From positions 1 through 64,000 of the forward strand of contig UQIE01000009.1 in assembly GCA_900541065.1 (NCBI GenBank): a DNA stretch of 64,000 bases, read 5' to 3'. The DNA is from an uncultured Collinsella sp. GTDB taxonomy: Bacteria > Actinomycetota > Coriobacteriia > Coriobacteriales > Coriobacteriaceae. This document shows positions 56,850 to 64,000 of the stretch, one piece after another. How positions within the stretch are numbered: the first letter of the stretch is position 1; the number at the start of each line of letters is the position of its first letter. A program made the position numbers and the translations under genes. A model generated the notes under the pieces. That model made no database searches. It saw only the letters and a list, made by a program, of their open reading frames with translations, and was not told the origin of the DNA.

Positions 56850-57533
56850 ATGGCCGAGAAAACGATTGATATCGCGTCGCCGATCCTGTCGCGCAACGAG
56901 CGCCTGGCAGATCAGCTGCGTCAGCGATTTAATGAGACAAACACCTATGTGATCAATGTGCTGTCGAGCCCTGGCTCGGGCAAGACCACCACGATCCTGG
57001 GCACCAACGAGCGCCTGCGTGACAAGGCGGGCCTGCGCTGCGCCGTCATCGAGGGCGACATCGCCTCGGACGTCGACGCCATCACCATGAAGGAAGCCGG
57101 CATGCCTGCCATCCAGATCAACACGGGGGGCCTGTGCCACCTCGAGGGCAACATGATCATGGAGGCCGTCGACGCGTTCGACCAGGCTGTGGGTCTGGAA
57201 AACATCGACGTCATCTTTATCGAAAATGTGGGCAACCTGGTCTGCCCGGTCGACTTTGACCTGGGCGAGAACCTGTCCATCATGATTCTCTCGGTGCCCG
57301 AGGGCGACGACAAGCCCATCAAGTACCCGGGCATCTTCCAACACGCCGGCGCGCAGCTGCTCAACAAGGTCGACGTGGCTCCGGCTTTCGATTTTGACAT
57401 GGATAGGTATACTAAGACACTCGATGACCTCAATCCGCAGGCGCCGCGGTTTGCCGTGAGCGCGCGCAAGGGCGAGGGCATGGATGCCTGGTGCGATTGG
57501 CTCATCGGGCAGATTGAGCAAGCAAGGGCGTAA
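56850..57533 (+). CDS. hypB: Hydrogenase maturation GTPase HypB
   Basis: 227 residues, SIMIBI-class GTPase. P-loop SSPGSGKTT (residue about 40), GDIASDVDA, the zinc/nickel-switch C and H in TGGLCHLEG, ENVGNLVCP and the guanine-specificity NKVD. It lacks the N-terminal histidine-rich or CxxCGC nickel store found in some species. It works with HypA in nickel insertion. GAAGTAAGGAGC precedes the ATG; the 54-base gap after hypA carries a partial GGGGACGGGG repeat remnant. Confidence 0.95.
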   Translation: MAEKTIDIASPILSRNERLADQLRQRFNETNTYVINVLSSPGSGKTTTILGTNERLRDKAGLRCAVIEGDIASDVDAITMKEAGMPAIQINTGGLCHLEGNMIMEAVDAFDQAVGLENIDVIFIENVGNLVCPVDFDLGENLSIMILSVPEGDDKPIKYPGIFQHAGAQLLNKVDVAPAFDFDMDRYTKTLDDLNPQAPRFAVSARKGEGMDAWCDWLIGQIEQARA

Positions 57534-57587
57534 GTCGGCCGCCATACGGGCGGGCGTAGCCGCAGAGATACGAGATAGGAGCCTCTT

Positions 57588-60182
57588 TTGAAGCTCATCA
57601 TCGCCGAGAAAAACGACGCCGCGCGTCAGATCGCCGAGCGTCTGTCCACGGGTAAGCCCAAAAAGGACAAGGTGTACAACACCGCCATCTACCGCTTTGA
57701 GTGGAAGGGCGAGGAGTGCGTGACGATCGGCCTTGCCGGTCACATCCTTGCGCCTGATTTTTGCGACAGCGTGCTGTTCGATAAAAAGCTGGGCTGGTAT
57801 TCGGTCACCGAGGACGGCGAGATACTGCCGGCCGACATGCCCGATGGCCTAGCGCGTCCGCCTTACGACACCAAGCGTAAGCCGTTCCTTGCCGATGGCA
57901 TCTCCATTAAGGGCTGGAAGCTCGAGAGTCTGCCTTACCTCACCTGGGCGCCCGTCATTAAGTTGCCGGCTGAGAAAGAGCTCATTCGCTCGCTTAAGAA
58001 CCTCGCCAAAAAGTCCGACAGCGTCATCATTGCCACGGACTTCGATCGCGAGGGCGAGCTGATCGGTTCGGACGCCCTCAACAAGGTGCGCGAGGTGGCG
58101 CCCGACTTGCCGGTCGCCCGCGCCCAGTATTCTTCGTTTACCAAGGCCGAGATCACGCAGGCCTTCGATAACCTTGTCTCGCTCGACCAGAACCTGGCCG
58201 ACGCCGGCGAGAGCCGTCAGCACATCGACCTCATTTGGGGTGCGGTGCTCACGCGTTACCTGACGCTCGCCAAGTTTGGCGGCTTTGGTAACGTGCGCTC
58301 CGCCGGCCGCGTGCAGACCCCGACGCTTGCCCTGGTGGTCGAGCGCGAGCGCGAGCGCATGGCGTTTGTGCCCGAGGACTATTGGCAGATTCGCGGCATG
58401 GGCGCCGCGCAAGGCGCTGCCGAGGACGATCGCTTTAAGATCGCGCACAAGACAGCGCGCTTTACCGACAAGGATGCTGCCGAGACGGCGTATAGTCACG
58501 TCGACGGCGCCGAGACGGCAACCGTCGCCGCGGTGACCAAGCGCTCCCGCAAGCAGCAGCCGCCCACGCCGTTTGCGACGACCTCGCTACAGGCCGCCGC
58601 CGCGGCCGAGGGCATCTCGCCTGCGCGTACCATGCGCATCGCCGAGTCCCTCTACATGGCGGGCCTCATCAGCTACCCGCGTGTCGACAATACCGTGTAC
58701 CCCGCGACGCTTGATCTGGGCGCCGTGGTGAGCGACCTGGCAAAGATCAACCCGGCGCTGGCGCCCGTATGCAAAAAGGTCCTCGCCGGCCCCATGAAGC
58801 CCACGCGCGGCAAGGTCGAGACCACCGACCACCCGCCTATCTATCCCACGGGCGAGGGCGATCCGTCCACGCTCGACGGCGGCCAGCGCAAGCTCTACGA
58901 CCTCATCGCCCGCCGCTTCCTGGCGACGCTCATGGGTCCCGCGACCATCGAGAACACCAAGCTCGAGCTCGATGTGAACGGTGAGCCGTTCGTGGCTTCG
59001 GGCGATGTGCTCGTGACCCCGGGTTTCCGCGAGGCCTACCCGTATGGCCTTAAACGCGACGAGCAGATGCCGCCGCTGGAGCAGGGCGATACGGTCGACG
59101 TATTCGACATTAAGCTCGAGGCCAAGCAGACCGAGCCGCCCGCGCGCTACAGTCAGGGCAAGCTCGTGCAGGAGATGGAGAAGCGCGGCCTGGGCACCAA
59201 GTCCACGCGCGCGAGCATCATCGAGCGCCTGTACGCCGTGCGCTACCTCAAAAACGATCCCGTGGAGCCGAGCCAGCTGGGCATTGCCATCATCGACGCG
59301 CTGACGCAGTTTGCCCCGCGCATCACGAGCCCCGATATGACCAGCGAGCTCGATGGCGATATGACCCGTGTGGAGCGCGGCGAGGATACCGAAGAGCATG
59401 TCGTGACGCACTCGCGCGCGCTGCTGGCTGGCGTGCTCGATGAGCTGCTCAAGCACACGCAGGAGCTGGGCGACGCCATCAGCGACGCCGTCACGGCCGA
59501 TGCGCGCGTGGGCGCTTGCCCCAAGTGCGGCAAAGACCTGGTTATGAAGACGAGCGCCAAGACCCGTGGCAGCTTTATCGGCTGCATGGGCTGGCCCGAC
59601 TGCGATGTGACCTATCCGGTGCCGAGCGGCGTCAAGGTGAGCCCGCTCGAGGGCGAGGCAGCCGTGTGCCCCGAGTGCGGCGCGCCGCGCATTAAATGCC
59701 AGCCGTTCCGCCAGAAGGCCTTCGAGATTTGCGTGAACCCCACGTGCCCCACCAACTACGAGCCCGACCTTAAGGTGGGCGAGTGCAAGGTGTGTGCCGA
59801 GGCCGGACGCCATGGCGACCTGATCGCACACAAGAGCGAGAAGAGCGGCAAGCGCTTTATCCGCTGCACCAACTATGACGATTGCGGCGTGAGCTATCCG
59901 CTGCCGGCGCGTGGCAAGCTCGAGGCGACGGGCGAGACCTGTCCCGAGTGCGGCGCTCCCATCGTGGTGGTCAACACGGCGCGCGGTCCGTGGCGTATCT
60001 GCGTCAATATGGACTGCCCGACCAAGGAGAAGAAGCCCGCCCGCGGCCGCAAGACTGCGACCAAGGCGATCACGGCGAAGAAGACCACAGCAGCAAAGAA
60101 GACTTCGACCGCCAAGAAGTCGACTGCCAAGAAGACTGCCGCGAAAAAGACGACCACCAAGAAGGCGGCCGCCGACAAGTAG
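57588..60182 (+). CDS. topA: DNA topoisomerase I (type IA) with zinc ribbons and basic tail
   Basis: 864 residues. The N-terminal TOPRIM domain (KLIIAEKNDAARQIAERLS, DFDREGELIG at 151-160) and the catalytic tyrosine Y363 in GLISYPRVDNTVYP are present. Three or four C-terminal zinc-ribbon modules (CPKCGKDLVMKTS..., CPECGAPRIKCQ..., CKVCAEAG..., CPECGAPIVVV...) follow, then a Lys/Ala/Thr-rich tail like histone H1. It relaxes negative supercoils. The opening resembles archaeal-type TopA more than the E. coli form. TTG start 57588, 6 bases after ATAGGAG. Confidence 0.94.
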   Translation: MKLIIAEKNDAARQIAERLSTGKPKKDKVYNTAIYRFEWKGEECVTIGLAGHILAPDFCDSVLFDKKLGWYSVTEDGEILPADMPDGLARPPYDTKRKPFLADGISIKGWKLESLPYLTWAPVIKLPAEKELIRSLKNLAKKSDSVIIATDFDREGELIGSDALNKVREVAPDLPVARAQYSSFTKAEITQAFDNLVSLDQNLADAGESRQHIDLIWGAVLTRYLTLAKFGGFGNVRSAGRVQTPTLALVVERERERMAFVPEDYWQIRGMGAAQGAAEDDRFKIAHKTARFTDKDAAETAYSHVDGAETATVAAVTKRSRKQQPPTPFATTSLQAAAAAEGISPARTMRIAESLYMAGLISYPRVDNTVYPATLDLGAVVSDLAKINPALAPVCKKVLAGPMKPTRGKVETTDHPPIYPTGEGDPSTLDGGQRKLYDLIARRFLATLMGPATIENTKLELDVNGEPFVASGDVLVTPGFREAYPYGLKRDEQMPPLEQGDTVDVFDIKLEAKQTEPPARYSQGKLVQEMEKRGLGTKSTRASIIERLYAVRYLKNDPVEPSQLGIAIIDALTQFAPRITSPDMTSELDGDMTRVERGEDTEEHVVTHSRALLAGVLDELLKHTQELGDAISDAVTADARVGACPKCGKDLVMKTSAKTRGSFIGCMGWPDCDVTYPVPSGVKVSPLEGEAAVCPECGAPRIKCQPFRQKAFEICVNPTCPTNYEPDLKVGECKVCAEAGRHGDLIAHKSEKSGKRFIRCTNYDDCGVSYPLPARGKLEATGETCPECGAPIVVVNTARGPWRICVNMDCPTKEKKPARGRKTATKAITAKKTTAAKKTSTAKKSTAKKTAAKKTTTKKAAADK

Positions 60183-60210
60183 CGGCGCAGCCGAAACATA
60201 GCCCAAAACA

Positions 60211-60248
60211 AAAACGAGCGAGGGTCCCATGATCCTCGCTCGTTTTTT
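60211..60248 (+). terminator. Terminator after topA
   Basis: AAAACGAGCGAGG (60211-60223) pairs perfectly with CCTCGCTCGTTTT (60234-60246) and a T run follows. Confidence 0.94.
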
Positions 60249-60251
60249 GCG

Positions 60252-60281
60252 TAGTCATTGGGGACGTTCTTGAATGACTAG
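60252..60281. repeat. REP-like palindrome, ACTAGTCATT-GGGGACG family, copy 4
   Basis: TAGTCATT, core GGGGACGTTCTTG, then AATGACTAG. It directly follows the topA terminator, as copies 2 and 3 follow terminators. Confidence 0.78.
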
Positions 60282-60304
60282 TCGTTTAAGACCGTCGCAT
60301 GCGA

Positions 60305-61288
60305 CTAGTTCACTTCGACGGGTTTGGCGCCGGGATAGCGCTCCTCAAAGTCTAGGCGGTACTTATTGTCATTGGTGCCCGCCACGTTGTCGCGTGACAG
60401 CGGCGCCACGATCTCATTCTTGTGGTCCGCAGGCTTGGCGTATTTCAGGCTGATCTCCCAGGCATCACAGATTGTGTCAATGCGGTGATCCAGGTCGTCG
60501 TACAGGGCGATGATGTCCTTCCAGGAGCTGTAGTTCTTGGAGCTCGTCGGAACGTCTAGGTCCTCGACGATGTCGTAATACTGCTCGATGGTGTTCTCCG
60601 TGCGCTCGGCGACGTCGGCGAGATTTTGACGGGTGGTTCGATCCTCTTCCAGATAGCTGCCGTTGAAGTTCTGCGCGCAGCCACGGACGTAGTTGTCGAG
60701 ATCTTCGAGCAAGTCGTAGTATTCGCTCAGACGACGGTAGAGGTTCTGCTCGGAGAGCGTTGCTTCGCCGCCATCCTCGTCGTCATCGTCGTCATCGTCG
60801 TACAGGCTGTTGGGATCGCCGAGAGGCTTTAGGTCATCTTCGTCGACGTCATGGTGCAGCTTAGCTACCTCGGCAGCCGTCTGCGTGGCGGCGTTGTCGA
60901 AAGGTCTGATTGCAAAGAAGATGACCAGGGCGATGATGATCGCCACCAGCACAACGATAACGGCGATAAGCGGCCCGGTGCCGCTCTTTTTGGGAGCGGG
61001 GGTCTGTGGCGAAGCGGGCGCGTATGCGGGAGCCGGCTGCTGTTGGGGCGAGCCGCTCGCGACGGGTATGCGCTGCGTGGTCTCGACGGCCGCGGGGCTT
61101 GCGGCGGGGTCGGGTCGATAGGCGAGGGGGTCGTCCGCCTTGGCTTGCGGCGTATCGAGGGAGCCTGTCTGCTCAAAAGCGGGCTGGCTATCGCTCGCGG
61201 TTGTTTGCTCAACGGGTGCACCGCACGAGGTGCAGAACTTGGCATTATCTGCAAGAAGCTTGCCGCACGAGGCGCAATACCGAGACAT
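60305..61288 (-). CDS. Zinc-ribbon membrane protein of unknown function
   Basis: 327 residues. The N-terminal zinc ribbon (YCASCGKLLADNAKFCTSCGAPV) is followed by a Pro/Gln/Ala-rich linker, one transmembrane helix (GPLIAVIVVLVAIIIALVIFFAI, near residue 115), then an acidic run of seven D and an extracytoplasmic helical domain (LYRRLSEYYDLLEDLDNYVRG ... YDIVEDLD). ATG 61288 follows AAAGGAG on the minus strand. Proteins with this plan are common in Gram-positive bacteria and mostly unassigned. Monocistronic. Confidence 0.82.
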   Translation of the reverse strand: MSRYCASCGKLLADNAKFCTSCGAPVEQTTASDSQPAFEQTGSLDTPQAKADDPLAYRPDPAASPAAVETTQRIPVASGSPQQQPAPAYAPASPQTPAPKKSGTGPLIAVIVVLVAIIIALVIFFAIRPFDNAATQTAAEVAKLHHDVDEDDLKPLGDPNSLYDDDDDDDEDGGEATLSEQNLYRRLSEYYDLLEDLDNYVRGCAQNFNGSYLEEDRTTRQNLADVAERTENTIEQYYDIVEDLDVPTSSKNYSSWKDIIALYDDLDHRIDTICDAWEISLKYAKPADHKNEIVAPLSRDNVAGTNDNKYRLDFEERYPGAKPVEVN

Positions 61289-61356
61289 TGCCACTCCTTT
61301 CGCCACATTTCAATGCAATACGACGATTATACCCAGCGTCCAAAATTCCCCATCAT

Positions 61357-61424
61357 AAGTTGCGGTGAAATAGGGACTGTTGGCGGTCTCGGAGCTTCAA
61401 TCAGTCCCTATTTCACCGCAACTT
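61357..61424. repeat. REP-like palindrome, TTGCGGTGAAATA family, copy 3
   Basis: Perfect 22-bp arms (61357-61378, 61403-61424): TTGCGGTGAAATAGGGACT and its inverse. It lies upstream of both the zinc-ribbon gene and tmk. A fragment with CATTGGGGACG follows at 61442. Confidence 0.9.
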
Positions 61425-61528
61425 TGGAAAGGCACCTTTAGCCATTGGGGACGCACCGAGCACTGGGGTATCATGGCTTGGTTGATATATATCTGCATTT
61501 ACGCGCCTTGTAGGAAGGGGCTGCGCCC

Positions 61529-62212
61529 ATGGCTTTTGAGCCCGCTCAACATAGCTTTATCACGCTCGAGGGCGTCGATGGCGCCGGCAAGTCCACGCAG
61601 GCGCGCCTGCTTGCCCGCGCTCTTGAACTCGCTGGCTACCAGGTTGTGAGCCTGCGCGAGCCGGGCGGTACCGCCATCAGCGAAAAGATCCGCGCCCTGC
61701 TGCTCGACCCCGCCAATACGGCGATGGGCGATACTTGCGAGCTGTTGCTCTACGAGGCCGCGCGCGCCCAGCTGGTGCACGAGGTCATCGCGCCCGCCCT
61801 CGCTGCCGGCAAGGTGGTCCTGTGCGACCGCTTCTACGATTCCACAACTTGCTATCAGGCGTTTGCCGATGGCCTCGATCGCCAGATAGTACGCGATGCC
61901 AACAACCTGGCCGTCGCGGGGACGCACCCGGCGCTCACGCTCGTCTATCACATCACGCCCGAGCAGGCGGCGCTGCGCATGGCAGCCCGTGGCGCGGCCG
62001 ACCGCATGGAGGCTAAGGGCATGACCTTCCAAGAGCGTGTCTACCAGGGATTTTGCGCCATCGCCGCCGAGGAACCAAACCGCGTAAAGCTCATCGACGC
62101 GACCGCGTCCATCGAGGACGTCTTCGCGCGGACGGTCGAGCAGGTTCGCGCCTACGGCCTCGATATTTCCCAGGACGCCGTCACCGCCGCGCTTGCCCAG
62201 GAGGCCGAGTAA
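61529..62212 (+). CDS. tmk: Thymidylate kinase
   Basis: 227 residues. P-loop FITLEGVDGAGKST (residues 10-23), the DR motif VLCDRFYDST, and a lid region AARGAADRMEAKG. It phosphorylates dTMP to dTDP for DNA synthesis. It heads the tmk-holB-ricT-like order also known from Firmicutes; its stop is 1 base before the holB start. The ribosome site is weak (GAAGGGGCTGCGCCC). Confidence 0.96.
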   Translation: MAFEPAQHSFITLEGVDGAGKSTQARLLARALELAGYQVVSLREPGGTAISEKIRALLLDPANTAMGDTCELLLYEAARAQLVHEVIAPALAAGKVVLCDRFYDSTTCYQAFADGLDRQIVRDANNLAVAGTHPALTLVYHITPEQAALRMAARGAADRMEAKGMTFQERVYQGFCAIAAEEPNRVKLIDATASIEDVFARTVEQVRAYGLDISQDAVTAALAQEAE

Positions 62213-62213
62213 C

Positions 62214-63341
62214 ATGGCCCCCGCTCAGGCAAGCCTGCTGGCCAAGCTCGACACCCAAGAGCGCGTGCGCGACTTTTTGACCAATGCCGTCGCCAGCGGT
62301 CGCGCGTCGCACGCCTACCTGTTTTTGGGCGCGCCCGGCGCGGGCAAGCTCGACGCCGCGTGGGCGCTCGCCCAAGCCTTCCTGTGCGAGCAAGATGGCT
62401 GCGGCTCATGCGATAGCTGCGTGCGCGTCGCCCGCCATACGCACCCCGACGTGCACTATTACACGCCCGAGAGCGCCACGGGCTACCTCATCGCCCAGAC
62501 CCGCGAGCTGCTCGATGACGTGCCTCTGGCGCCCATCCGTGCCAAGGCCAAGGTCTACATCATCGACCGTGCCGAGCAACTGCGCGCCAACACCGCCAAC
62601 GCGCTGCTCAAGACACTCGAGGAGCCGCCCGAGGGCGTTATGTTCATCCTGCTGGGCACCTCGGCAGACGTGATGTTGCCCACCATCGTGAGCCGCTGCC
62701 AGTGCGTGCCGTTTCGGCTGGTATCGCCCGCCGTCGCCGCGCAGGCCGTGAGCCGCGCCACCGGTCAGGACCCTGCGCGTTGCCGCATGGCCGTCGCCGT
62801 GGCGGGAAGCCCCACGCGTGGCATCGGGTTCCTCAAGAGCGCCGAGCGCCAGGACGCCCGCCGTCAGATGGTTCGCGCCATCGATTCGCTTATCGCCGCC
62901 GACGAGGCCGACGTGCTCAGCCGCGCCAAGTCGCTCATTGTCGCCGTTAAGGCGCCGCTCGCCGAGGTCAAGTCCACGCAGGAAAAGGTACTCGAGCAAA
63001 ACGCCGACTACCTGTCGCGTGGAGCATTGAAGCAGCTTGAGGACCGCAACAAGCGCGAACTCAACGCGCGCGAGCGTTCGGGTATCATGGAAGCGCTGGC
63101 GAGCGCGCGGACGCTCATGCGCGATGTGCTGCTGACACTTCAGGACGAGGCAGCCGACGTGGTGAACGAGGATGTGCGCGACACGATCGGTCGGCTTGCC
63201 GCCGCGACCAATGTTGCGGGTGCCACCCAGGCGCTCGAGGCGGTCGCGACCGCCGAGCGCAACATCGCCAGAAACGTTACTCCCCAGCTGGCCATCGAGG
63301 TCATGCTGTTCGATATCAGGAAGGCACTGAAATGCCGTTAG
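62214..63341 (+). CDS. holB: DNA polymerase III delta-prime subunit
   Basis: 375 residues. AAA+ clamp-loader fold: HAYLFLGAPGAGKLDAAW (modified P-loop, GAGKL), zinc module CEQDGCGSCDSCVRVARHTHPD, ANALLKTLEEPPEGVMFILLGTS and the sensor/SRC motif IVSRCQ. It is the inactive-ATPase stator of the clamp loader. ATG 62214 is chosen; the longer frame overlaps tmk. It overlaps the next gene by 10 bases. Confidence 0.92.
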   Translation: MAPAQASLLAKLDTQERVRDFLTNAVASGRASHAYLFLGAPGAGKLDAAWALAQAFLCEQDGCGSCDSCVRVARHTHPDVHYYTPESATGYLIAQTRELLDDVPLAPIRAKAKVYIIDRAEQLRANTANALLKTLEEPPEGVMFILLGTSADVMLPTIVSRCQCVPFRLVSPAVAAQAVSRATGQDPARCRMAVAVAGSPTRGIGFLKSAERQDARRQMVRAIDSLIAADEADVLSRAKSLIVAVKAPLAEVKSTQEKVLEQNADYLSRGALKQLEDRNKRELNARERSGIMEALASARTLMRDVLLTLQDEAADVVNEDVRDTIGRLAAATNVAGATQALEAVATAERNIARNVTPQLAIEVMLFDIRKALKCR

Positions 63342-64000
63342 TCGTACCCGTTAAGTTTACCTACGCCTCGCGCGACCTGTGGTTTGACCCGCAGGACCTG
63401 GATATCCTCGAGGCCGATTATGCCATTTGCTCTACCGAGCGCGGAACCGAGATCGGCTTGGTCACGGCCGATCCCTTCGAGGTGCCGCAAGACGAGATCG
63501 GTCAGCCGCTCAAGCCCGTGCTGCGCGTGGCGAGCGACATCGACCTGCAGCTTGCCGACGATCTTGCCATCCAGGGCGACGAGGCCATGATCGATTTCCG
63601 CCGTCTGGTCAAAGAACTCGACCTCGAGATGAAGCCGGTCGGCGTCGAGTACCTGTTTGGCGGCGAGAAGGCCGTGTTCTACTTTGCGGCCGAGGAGCGC
63701 GTCGATTTTCGCCAGCTCGTCAAGGATCTGTCCTCGACGCTGCACATTCGCGTCGACATGCGCCAGATCGGCGTGCGCGACGAGACTCGCCTGGTGGGCG
63801 GCTATGCCCAGTGCGGGCAGGAGCTCTGCTGCACGCGCTTTGGCGGACAGTTTGAGCCCGTCTCGATCCGCATGGCAAAAGAGCAGGACCTGCCGCTCAA
63901 CTCGTCCAAGATCAGCGGCGTTTGCGGCCGCCTGATGTGCTGCCTGCGCTATGAGTTCGAGGCGTACAGGGACTTTAAGAGCCGTGCGCCCAAAAAGAAG
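63332..64000 (+). CDS. ricT: PSP1-domain protein, RicT (YaaT)-like, cut by window end
   Basis: 223 codons to the window edge, with no stop. The PSP1 C-terminal domain shows FAAEERVDFRQLVKDLSSTLHIRVDMRQIGVRDE and the cysteine motifs CGQELCCTRFGG and GVCGRLMCCLRYE, which in Bacillus RicT help bind an Fe-S cluster. RicT acts with RicA and RicF in RNA maturation through RNase Y. It follows holB as in Bacillus. ATG 63332 overlaps the holB end by 10 bases, with CAGGAAGG as ribosome site. Confidence 0.9.
   Translation, partial: MPLVVPVKFTYASRDLWFDPQDLDILEADYAICSTERGTEIGLVTADPFEVPQDEIGQPLKPVLRVASDIDLQLADDLAIQGDEAMIDFRRLVKELDLEMKPVGVEYLFGGEKAVFYFAAEERVDFRQLVKDLSSTLHIRVDMRQIGVRDETRLVGGYAQCGQELCCTRFGGQFEPVSIRMAKEQDLPLNSSKISGVCGRLMCCLRYEFEAYRDFKSRAPKKK

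Noticed and set aside
55530..57743. Minus-strand open frame of 737 codons opposite tatC, hypA and hypB
   Set aside because: Shadow frame; no motifs, while all plus-strand genes have diagnostic residues.

Overview
The window is GC-rich, densely coded bacterial DNA. Gene content and order point to the Actinobacteria class Coriobacteriia, most likely Collinsella or a close relative; this is an inference, not a database match. Supporting signs are the eno-divIC-ppx/gppA order, lac-type and galactitol-type PTS subunits, a type Ic aspartate aminotransferase, hydrogenase maturation genes beside tat genes, and a HisZ-HisG fusion. TTG and GTG starts with strong Shine-Dalgarno sites are frequent.

Layout. 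1-3.5 kb: the tail of a membrane protein, an MFS transporter, and a probable Amadori-product (fructoselysine-type) pair made of a FrlB-like SIS deglycase and a FrlC-like epimerase. 3.6-12.7 kb: a histidine operon hisZG-D-C-B-H-A-F-I-E, with a convergent hisJ-type phosphatase that supplies the remaining step. 13-18.5 kb: an orphan LarC C-terminal domain, a YfcE-like phosphodiesterase, mazG, then eno-divIC-ppx/gppA. 18.6-28.8 kb: an accessory-looking stretch with a DUF4143 ATPase behind 33-bp tandem repeats, tRNA-Leu(UAA) with a duplicated 3' end, an orphan galactitol-type EIIB with a VOC protein, a DUF4342/OmpR/histidine kinase operon, a large fold-back element, a solitary AIPR-like gene, and a small membrane protein with two metallophosphoesterases. 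28.8-44 kb: a gluQ-like synthetase, a DUF2207 protein, a GNAT acetyltransferase, purH, an unknown protein, a BceRS-like two-component pair, uspA, uppP, pcrA and manA. 44.1-50 kb: a GntR/UTRA regulator divergent from a 6-phospho-beta-glucosidase and lac-family PTS (EIIC, EIIB, EIIA), then ROK glucokinase. 50-64 kb: Mn-dependent pyrophosphatase, nhaA behind an attenuator-like hairpin, aspartate aminotransferase, a STAS protein, tatA/B-tatC, hypA-hypB, topA, a zinc-ribbon membrane protein, then tmk-holB-ricT-like, the last cut by the window end.

Intergenic gaps are unusually rich in short palindromes. At least four recurrent families are visible, several with a GGGGAC or GTCCC core. They look like REP elements of the kind mobilised by RAYT (Y1_Tnp) transposases, although no transposase lies in the window. 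The most likely under-described items are the solitary AIPR-like gene in its AT-richer pocket, the iteron-like repeats before the DUF4143 ATPase, the nhaA leader terminator and the orphan LarC2-like protein. No CRISPR array, complete insertion sequence, prophage or rRNA gene was seen.
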